From Oligoflexia bacterium (GTDB lineage: Bacteria; Bdellovibrionota; JAFGOL01), in contig JAFGOL010000115.1 of NCBI GenBank assembly GCA_016926495.1, positions 1 through 11,301 on the forward strand: DNA of 11,301 nucleotides. Reading direction: 5' to 3'. The translations under genes were made by a program, and so were the position numbers. Position 1 is the stretch's first letter, and every line of letters starts with the position of its first letter. The notes beneath the pieces are model-generated. The model was not told the DNA's origin. It saw nothing but the letters and a program-made list of their open reading frames with translations, and made no database searches. Shown here piece by piece: positions 5,870 through 11,301 of this stretch.

Positions 5870-8305
5870 CTATTTTTTTCTGTTTTCCAGTAACTGTATT
5901 ATCGCGGGCATAACCGTTATGGCTGAAACAAACGCACAGGAAATCCCTATAATGGCAAGCCAGCCTATGCCTTTTAGCCCGTAGTTTTGCGCCGTAGCAA
6001 GGGAGCCGAACCCTATTAAGGTTGTCGCTGCGGAGAGTCCTATCGCGTAACCGACTTCTTTCAGCACATTCATTATGGAACCTTTTCCTTCCTCAAGATA
6101 CCTGTGATAGAGATGTACGGTGCTGTCAATCCCTATTCCCAGCAGGGTCGGGAATATTATCGCGTTCATGAATGTCAGATCAAGTTTAACTACATACATT
6201 ATTCCGAACATTACCAGGATACCGGTAACCAGCGGGATGGTTGTAATTACCACGGCCCTGATCTTTCTGAAATCAATGTATAAAAGCAGGAGCACGGCGA
6301 TCAGGGCGAACAGGACGGCGTAAGGTCCTTCCGATATTATAAGCTTCATTATGTCGGCGTAAATAAGTGTTTCCGCGACAAGCTCGAATTTAATGCCTTC
6401 ATCGGCTGCCTTTTTTATGATCTGGTCCGTTTCTTCGGAAAAAGCAATAGCCTGGTCAACTTCCCACAGGTTTTCATTGTCCATTATTTTGGGATACATC
6501 ATTATGAACCAGCCGTTGTACGGGTCGGGAAGCCTGAGCTTTGATACGATGTCATCCGGTATGTCCCTGAGCGTAAACGGTTTTGAGGAACTGATCCTTT
6601 TAAGCCTGTCTATGTCTTTTTTTTCTTTGCCTTCCAGAAGGTTTAGCACCCTGTCATGGGCCATGCTGTTGAGTTCCCTTATGTACGGGTACTTGGTTTT
6701 CTGGTCCTCGGGAACGATATTCAGGACGTGGAAAAGCTGATCTATGTATGATTTGGATTTTTTTTCGTTCTCCGCCTTAACATCCTTTATGATCTTTTCG
6801 ATTTTAGGTAAATTTTCCATTTTTTCCGTTACTATCAGCGATGGCGATATTGCGGCCCCGAAAACTTCCTCTTCAATCTGGTCCTGCTTGTCGAACAGCC
6901 TGCCCTTGGCTTTCAGTTTTCTGAAATCTCCTTCAAAATTGATGTGGGGCAGCATTATGAGTGAAGCGATTACCGCTATTACCCACACTGCGACGGTGGC
7001 TACGGGGAAAGGAAATTTCTGCGCCTTGCCGGCTGTAACGGAATTTTCTTTTGGTTTTTTTTGTTTGACAGGGCTGAACCTTTCAAGAAGTATGGCAAGA
7101 GACGGAAGTACAAAATAGATTGAGAACAGGCAGATAAGTATACCGGCGCCCGCTATCAGTCCGAACTCGCTGAATCCCCTGAAGTCCATGATGGTAAGCG
7201 TAAAAAAGGTAGCCGAGGTAGTCATTCCCGCGGTGAATGTAGCCTTTCCGGTTGAAGTCAGGATGGCATATATGCTTTCCCTCAGGTCCGTCCCTTTTTC
7301 CCGCTCAAAATTATATCTCATAAACAGATGTATTCCGAAGTCAATGCCCAAACCCGCCAAAACTGCCGCCAGGAACGCTGTAATCAGGTTGACATGACCT
7401 ATTGCGATTGTCGCGAAGGCGGCCGTGTAGCTTATTGCCAAAAGCAGCGGCGTTACAATCAGAAAAACCGAACGGAGTTTTCTGGTCGCCGCTGTAATCA
7501 GGATAAAGGAAAGAATTATAAAGATGATGGACGACCTTGTCAGGTCCTGCATCAGTATCTGGTTTTCCTCTACAAATGTTTTGTACCTGCCTATTACCGA
7601 AACTTCAAGATCGGGGTCGTAGCTTTTAGGGTCAAGATCGTTTATCAGCTTTTCAACCTTGTTTATAAGATCCGTTGAATACTTCATGTCAGAACTCGGC
7701 TTTGTGGGTTTGGCCCTCAACGCGAGTATCGTCCCTTTTTTATTGACGTAGTAGTCGCTTTCCACGTCTGTGGAAGCGGCCTCGTTCCTGTTCTTTTTGT
7801 ACTTGTCCTCTATATCGCTGAAATCCAGGGGCACGTCTTCGCCCAGGAGATCAATGTAAAAGGGGTTTACCTTTTTTCTTTCCACTTTGAGCTTGGTTGC
7901 TATCCTGTCGTGGATCTTTATTACGTCTTCGGTGTCAAGATAGTACAAAAACCGCGGCTCAAGAAAATCCTTGTTTTTGTTCAGTATGACATAACGGATT
8001 TCCTTTAGCTTCAGAAGCTCGTCTGACAGCTTGCGGGCGAATTCCTTTGTCTTTTTTGTGATCTTTTTCGTTTCAAGGGGGATGAGCAGAAAACCCACGC
8101 CGCCGGCCTTTTCAGTGACTGAATTAAGGTCCCTGGCAGAGGGTGTGTCTTCGGGAAGGAGGTCCACGAAGCTGGTTTTAAACTGTATCCTTGAAGCGAT
8201 AAACATGCTCAAAACGGACAAAAGAACGGCTGCAATGATTATTTTAACGTGGTGCCTGAATATAAAATCAAGCAGATACCTGAAATGTTTCTCTTTCAAC
8301 ATCAT
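5870..8305 (-). CDS. MMPL/RND-superfamily exporter (HpnN/COG1033-like)
   Basis: This 811-residue inner-membrane transporter has the two-fold RND layout. Helix 1 is at about 20-38. A large periplasmic domain (about 40-255, with the typical 'SFVDLLPEDTPSARDL' entry) leads to five helices (about 257-408). A charged cytoplasmic linker (410-432) leads to helix 7 (about 434-452). A second periplasmic domain (about 455-655) precedes the final five helices. Each half carries the conserved acidic residue of helix 4 or 10: D322 in GLGIDFGIHLFMRY and D727 in GIGIDSTVHLYHRY, the expected proton-relay sites. Relatives such as HpnN move hopanoids or other lipids; the substrate here is not shown. It is a little shorter than typical HpnN. 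GGAGAGG (8318-8312) lies 6 nt before ATG 8305, with a second in-frame ATG at 8302. The start lies 38 nt inside the VTT gene, and the next gene follows after 3 nt. No outer-membrane or periplasmic adaptor partner is visible nearby. Confidence 0.9.
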   Translation of the reverse strand: MMLKEKHFRYLLDFIFRHHVKIIIAAVLLSVLSMFIASRIQFKTSFVDLLPEDTPSARDLNSVTEKAGGVGFLLIPLETKKITKKTKEFARKLSDELLKLKEIRYVILNKNKDFLEPRFLYYLDTEDVIKIHDRIATKLKVERKKVNPFYIDLLGEDVPLDFSDIEDKYKKNRNEAASTDVESDYYVNKKGTILALRAKPTKPSSDMKYSTDLINKVEKLINDLDPKSYDPDLEVSVIGRYKTFVEENQILMQDLTRSSIIFIILSFILITAATRKLRSVFLIVTPLLLAISYTAAFATIAIGHVNLITAFLAAVLAGLGIDFGIHLFMRYNFEREKGTDLRESIYAILTSTGKATFTAGMTTSATFFTLTIMDFRGFSEFGLIAGAGILICLFSIYFVLPSLAILLERFSPVKQKKPKENSVTAGKAQKFPFPVATVAVWVIAVIASLIMLPHINFEGDFRKLKAKGRLFDKQDQIEEEVFGAAISPSLIVTEKMENLPKIEKIIKDVKAENEKKSKSYIDQLFHVLNIVPEDQKTKYPYIRELNSMAHDRVLNLLEGKEKKDIDRLKRISSSKPFTLRDIPDDIVSKLRLPDPYNGWFIMMYPKIMDNENLWEVDQAIAFSEETDQIIKKAADEGIKFELVAETLIYADIMKLIISEGPYAVLFALIAVLLLLYIDFRKIRAVVITTIPLVTGILVMFGIMYVVKLDLTFMNAIIFPTLLGIGIDSTVHLYHRYLEEGKGSIMNVLKEVGYAIGLSAATTLIGFGSLATAQNYGLKGIGWLAIIGISCAFVSAITVMPAIIQLLENRKK

Positions 8306-8972
8306 CGTTTTCCTCTCCGTTTTTACTGTGGCAGAATTTTCGTTTAATAAAGTTTTCCATGGGTACCCATACTGTCAGCAGAAGCATTATTACGCCGATA
8401 ATTACTATTACCCATGTGGGAAGCTGCAGCATATAGCCGAACAGGGCAAGGGCGGTGAATCTTATGGCCCGGCCCAGAAAGATACCGAACAGGTACCTTG
8501 CCATGGAGTATCCTGAAACAGGCACCAGTATTCTTATGGGATAAAATACGGGAATTATACCCGTGGAAAAAAGCAGCACAGTGATAAAAGGCATTTTTTT
8601 AAAATATTTTACGCCTTTTTTGAACGCGTTTTTTTCCTTTAACGGAGCGATTTTTTTATGGTTGAATGCCTTGGCCACGATGTAATAATCGATGAAGGCC
8701 GATATCGCGGCCCCGAGTGAACCGTAAAACGCTATGGGAACGGGGTGCATTATTTTCGCATAATAGAGTATAAGGGGCTCATGCGGAATGGGTATAAACG
8801 AGTTGGTGGGTATTGAAAGAAAAGTAAGATATACTATCTTTGAGTATTCGGGAAAAAATATAAGTATCGCCACGGAAACCAGACTTATTCCGGCCATAAA
8901 TCTTAAGAAGATTTTCTGGCTTAAGGGCCGCCTGTTCCAGAACCTTACGATACCTTTTAAATGATTTTTCAT
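8268..8972 (-). CDS. VTT/DedA-like (SNARE-associated domain) membrane protein
   Basis: This 234-residue integral membrane protein has hydrophobic segments at about 22-40, 46-60, 77-100, 128-150, 157-180 and 186-205. The middle resembles the VTT (SNARE-assoc, DedA/TVP38-type) domain. The first half has a re-entrant-like PIPHEPLILYYAK segment, then a glycine-rich helix 'GSLGAAISAFIDYYI'. After that comes 'PIRILVPVSGYSMARY' and 'FLGRAIRFTALALFGY', close to the family pattern of an Arg/Pro segment then F..G...R. Members of this superfamily are linked to lipid flipping and transport of undecaprenyl phosphate or phospholipids; the substrate here is unknown. The C-terminus is charged and cytoplasmic. 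Its ATG overlaps the MEMO-family stop by 4 nt (ATGA), with AGGAAAGGA just upstream. Its 3' end overlaps the exporter gene by 38 nt, consistent with coupled translation and a shared membrane lipid role. Confidence 0.8.
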   Translation of the reverse strand: MKNHLKGIVRFWNRRPLSQKIFLRFMAGISLVSVAILIFFPEYSKIVYLTFLSIPTNSFIPIPHEPLILYYAKIMHPVPIAFYGSLGAAISAFIDYYIVAKAFNHKKIAPLKEKNAFKKGVKYFKKMPFITVLLFSTGIIPVFYPIRILVPVSGYSMARYLFGIFLGRAIRFTALALFGYMLQLPTWVIVIIGVIMLLLTVWVPMENFIKRKFCHSKNGEENDDVERETFQVSA

Positions 8973-9817
8973 ACACGGTCCTTTCCTGATTTTCTGAAAA
9001 AAACCATTCCCGCGTAAGCGACTACCTCCCTTGTGTCGCCGGTGATTTCTCCCGAGTTCGAATAATCAACAAGTTCCGTCCCGATTTCCCCGTTAAGGGA
9101 TTTTATGGCTTCAAGCATCACAGCAACCGGGAAAACACCGCACATTGAAATATCGTTTTCCGTAACAGTGTCAATAAGTCCTTTTGCGTCCAGTTTTGAT
9201 ACCTGGGACAGGGCCTGCCTGTCCTTGGCTTCCGCTTTTTCGGAGCTTTCAAAATGCGTCATGTCTGATGACGCGACGATTAAGGGTCTTGGCATGCCTT
9301 TTTTCATCCGGTCAGAAATTATTTTTGCAAGGCAACTCCCGGCTTTTTTGACGATGTCAAGAGGGAGGTGCCCCAGTGTAACAGGGACTATTTTAATATC
9401 AGGATTAAGGTATTGCAAAAACGGTATATGAACTTCCAGGGCGTGCTCACGGTTCTGGGACGCCTCGTCAAACCTTGATACAGGAAGCAGTTCCGAAAAC
9501 TCTTTCAGGAAAGTGGAATCAACGTCTACAGTCCCCATGGGGGTTGCCCATTTTTCCGCGGGATGCAGCGATATGGGAGCTCCCAGTCCTGTGTGGTTGG
9601 GACTCAGAATGATCGCCGTATCCGGAGCGTTTATGGAGCCGTAGACCATGCCCGCCGTTTTACCTGAGTAGATGTACCCCGCGTGAGGTACCATAATACC
9701 CAGTACATCGGAATATTTTTTTTCGGACGGTATTACATATTTGTCCAGACTTGCCTTAAGCTGCTGGGCGTTAAGGGGGTAAAAATGTCCGGCAACCACG
9801 GGATAGCGAATATTCAT
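8969..9817 (-). CDS. MEMO1 family protein (AmmeMemoRadiSam system protein B type)
   Basis: This 282-residue soluble protein matches the MEMO family over its full length. Signatures in order are RYPVVAGHFYP near the N-terminus, VPHAGYIYSGKTAG, SPNHTG, NREHALEVHIPFLQ, VASSDMTHF, a Cys-Gly pair, and DYSNSGEITGD near the end. H45, H75 and C226 fall where human MEMO1 has the metal ligands H49, H81 and C244, so a metal site looks intact. In prokaryotes the family often sits beside an AMMECR1-domain protein (A) and a radical SAM protein of the AmmeMemoRadiSam group; neither is visible here. The fold is related to extradiol dioxygenases, but the bacterial function is unsettled. It overlaps both neighbours by 4 nt (ATGA), so translation is coupled with the phosphodiesterase-like gene and the VTT gene. 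No ribosome-binding site is obvious. Confidence 0.93.
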   Translation of the reverse strand: MNIRYPVVAGHFYPLNAQQLKASLDKYVIPSEKKYSDVLGIMVPHAGYIYSGKTAGMVYGSINAPDTAIILSPNHTGLGAPISLHPAEKWATPMGTVDVDSTFLKEFSELLPVSRFDEASQNREHALEVHIPFLQYLNPDIKIVPVTLGHLPLDIVKKAGSCLAKIISDRMKKGMPRPLIVASSDMTHFESSEKAEAKDRQALSQVSKLDAKGLIDTVTENDISMCGVFPVAVMLEAIKSLNGEIGTELVDYSNSGEITGDTREVVAYAGMVFFRKSGKDRV

Positions 9818-11283
9818 GCGCTTTTATTTAGCACTGACTTGCCGTCAAGTCCATTACCAAATTCATGTCCGAAAAATTCAAGTATGCTTGGAAAAATATC
9901 GACTGTTCTTACATATTCCGTATTGATACCGGCATTCATCGCGAAGGGTACAAACATCTGGCCAGCGTTTATTGCTCCGTGCGTGGCATGATGTTCGTGC
10001 AGTTCAAACCTGGCCCTGAGATCATATCCGGGTCTGGCGCTTATTACCAGATCGCCGGCCCTCTCGGAACGGAAGATCTGCATAAGCTGCAAAAGTCCGT
10101 CAGGATGTTCAGTGTTGTATGTTTCCTTAAGCTCCCTGTCCGGGTCCATGTCATTAAAAGTTTTGTTGTAACCCATGGGATCGGAGCCTGAGAATGTGTA
10201 GGATATTCTGTTGTCTTTCATGGATATTTTTCCCGTGCCTTTTGGATTTCTTACCAGGATATTATTTTGTCCGTCAACGCAGGCAACGATATCTATTCCC
10301 TTAATGTCCAGCAGCAGGTCAAAGAGTCCGGATTTTTCGATTTCATCCGATAACGCCCTGGGTCCCCATTCCCTTTTACCCAGGCGTAAATAGAGATTAA
10401 GCATGCCGTTTCCTGAAACCATGCTCGCGGTTTTTGCGCTGCTTCTCCATATCTTGGGGAAGTGCAGACAGTAGAACCCGTTGTCGTCTAGATGCCTGGC
10501 AATGTCTATATGCGTGTGCGTGTTTGTAAGGCCGTGGTCGCTGCTGATTACGATCAAGGTTTGATCGTAAGTTTTGTTTCGTATCAGTTCGTCACATATA
10601 AAACCTATGCCCCGATCCACCTTCCTGTATTCGTTTATTACCCTGGTTGACGTAATATGGCTCAGATGTGCGTGCTCGTCTATGCCCGGATAAAGGCATA
10701 CCACGCAGTCATGTCCGTTCCTTACCGCGTTCACGGTATATTTTGTCGCGTGCCTGTCCAGAAAGGAAAAGTCCCTGCTTATAAACGCGTAAAGATAATG
10801 AAGGCTTTTAACGTGTGAAGTAAGATCGCATTTGCGCGGACAGCCCTTGGTCAACAGGTTGTATACGTTGGCCGGGTTTTTAAAGTAGTTAAAAAGTGTT
10901 TTGGTTTCCATAATGTCCCTGTTGAAGTTTACTCCGTCAAGCCCCATGTAACTGCATATTCCGGGACTTCTGAACCTGTGCGGTTTCAGATAATTCTTTT
11001 TGGAAAGCCACCTGATGCCCGGAACATTGGCGGTGCCCGGAAAAAGCCCGGTGAAAAAAGGTATAAAAGCGGGACCTGTTGTTGACGGGAAAACGGATAC
11101 GGCCTTTCTTAAGCTTCCCCTGTCTATTACGTGTTTTTTTATATTGGGAAGTTCTCCGGATTCCAGGAGAGCATTGAAAACGTCATACGGAACACCGTCA
11201 ATAAGAAAAAACAGTAATTTATTAAAGTTACGCCCCGTCATTAAAAAAGCATTATCATGAGAAGCCGCTTGCCACAACTTCAA
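9814..11283 (-). CDS. Alkaline-phosphatase-superfamily phosphodiesterase/phosphatase-like enzyme
   Basis: The protein is up to 489 residues, with the type I phosphodiesterase/nucleotide pyrophosphatase fold. Visible active-site elements, numbered from the upstream TTG, are D29 in FFLIDG, the nucleophile region FPSTTGPAF with T69, D202 and H206 in 'YPGIDEHAHLSH', D249-H250 in 'IVISSDHG', and H435 in 'HHATHGAINAGQMFVPF'. That set would bind two zinc or similar metals and cleave a phosphate ester or diester; the substrate is unknown. There is no signal peptide or membrane helix, so it is probably cytoplasmic. TTG at 11283 opens the longest frame, but neither it nor the ATG at 11241 has a ribosome-binding site. 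I prefer ATG 11241 (475 residues), because the first conserved strand begins shortly after it. It is the first visible gene of the five-gene minus-strand run and overlaps the MEMO-family gene by 4 nt. Promoter and any earlier operon genes may lie beyond the right edge. Confidence 0.85.
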   Translation of the reverse strand: MKLWQAASHDNAFLMTGRNFNKLLFFLIDGVPYDVFNALLESGELPNIKKHVIDRGSLRKAVSVFPSTTGPAFIPFFTGLFPGTANVPGIRWLSKKNYLKPHRFRSPGICSYMGLDGVNFNRDIMETKTLFNYFKNPANVYNLLTKGCPRKCDLTSHVKSLHYLYAFISRDFSFLDRHATKYTVNAVRNGHDCVVCLYPGIDEHAHLSHITSTRVINEYRKVDRGIGFICDELIRNKTYDQTLIVISSDHGLTNTHTHIDIARHLDDNGFYCLHFPKIWRSSAKTASMVSGNGMLNLYLRLGKREWGPRALSDEIEKSGLFDLLLDIKGIDIVACVDGQNNILVRNPKGTGKISMKDNRISYTFSGSDPMGYNKTFNDMDPDRELKETYNTEHPDGLLQLMQIFRSERAGDLVISARPGYDLRARFELHEHHATHGAINAGQMFVPFAMNAGINTEYVRTVDIFPSILEFFGHEFGNGLDGKSVLNKSA

Positions 11284-11301
11284 ATTTGTGTGATAGGGTG
11301 T

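Noticed and set aside
5870..8305. Naming the exporter hpnN and assigning hopanoid export.
   Set aside because: The architecture fits, but no hopanoid synthesis gene is in the window, and MMPL proteins carry many substrates. The symbol was left blank.
8031..8516. A 161-codon plus-strand frame across the exporter/VTT junction.
   Set aside because: It is antisense to two well-supported membrane protein genes. Its composition reflects their reverse complement, and I see no ribosome-binding site or family signature.

Overview
The window looks like chromosomal sequence from a Gram-negative-type bacterium of moderate GC content, with frequent AGG arginine codons. An RND/MMPL exporter of the lipid or hopanoid type, a cobalamin adenosyltransferase and a MEMO-family protein would suit an anaerobic or metabolically versatile lineage such as a Desulfobacterota- or Nitrospirota-like group. 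The sequence alone does not fix the phylum, and this is only an impression. I see no insertion sequence, phage gene, CRISPR array or integrase.

Layout. At the left edge is a minus-strand tRNA-Pro (anticodon UGG) with an encoded CCA end. A plus-strand run follows: a membrane-anchored PAS sensor-like protein without an output domain, valyl-tRNA synthetase (valS) and a short cob(I)alamin adenosyltransferase (cobO type). These three genes overlap by 1 and 16 nt and are probably co-transcribed. After a 100-nt gap, which holds the best promoter in the window, comes a small three-helix membrane protein of unknown function.

From about 4.8 kb to the right edge everything is on the minus strand, in one tightly packed five-gene run. 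In transcription order it is: an alkaline-phosphatase-superfamily phosphodiesterase-like enzyme, a MEMO1 family protein (AmmeMemoRadiSam protein B type), a VTT/DedA-like membrane protein, an 811-residue MMPL/RND exporter, and a second alkaline-phosphatase-fold protein. Junctions are 4-nt overlap, 4-nt overlap, 38-nt overlap and a 3-nt gap. The two clusters converge tail to tail, and the small membrane gene and the last operon gene share 41 nt.

The most interesting observation is that the last operon gene appears to be a degenerate paralogue of the first. The fold landmarks align by eye, but every recognisable metal ligand and the nucleophilic threonine are replaced. An operon bracketed by an intact enzyme and an apparently dead copy, around a VTT protein and a lipid-type RND exporter, suggests a system that handles a phosphorylated lipid or isoprenoid at the membrane. 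That function is inference. The gene order and the ligand losses are read from the sequence.
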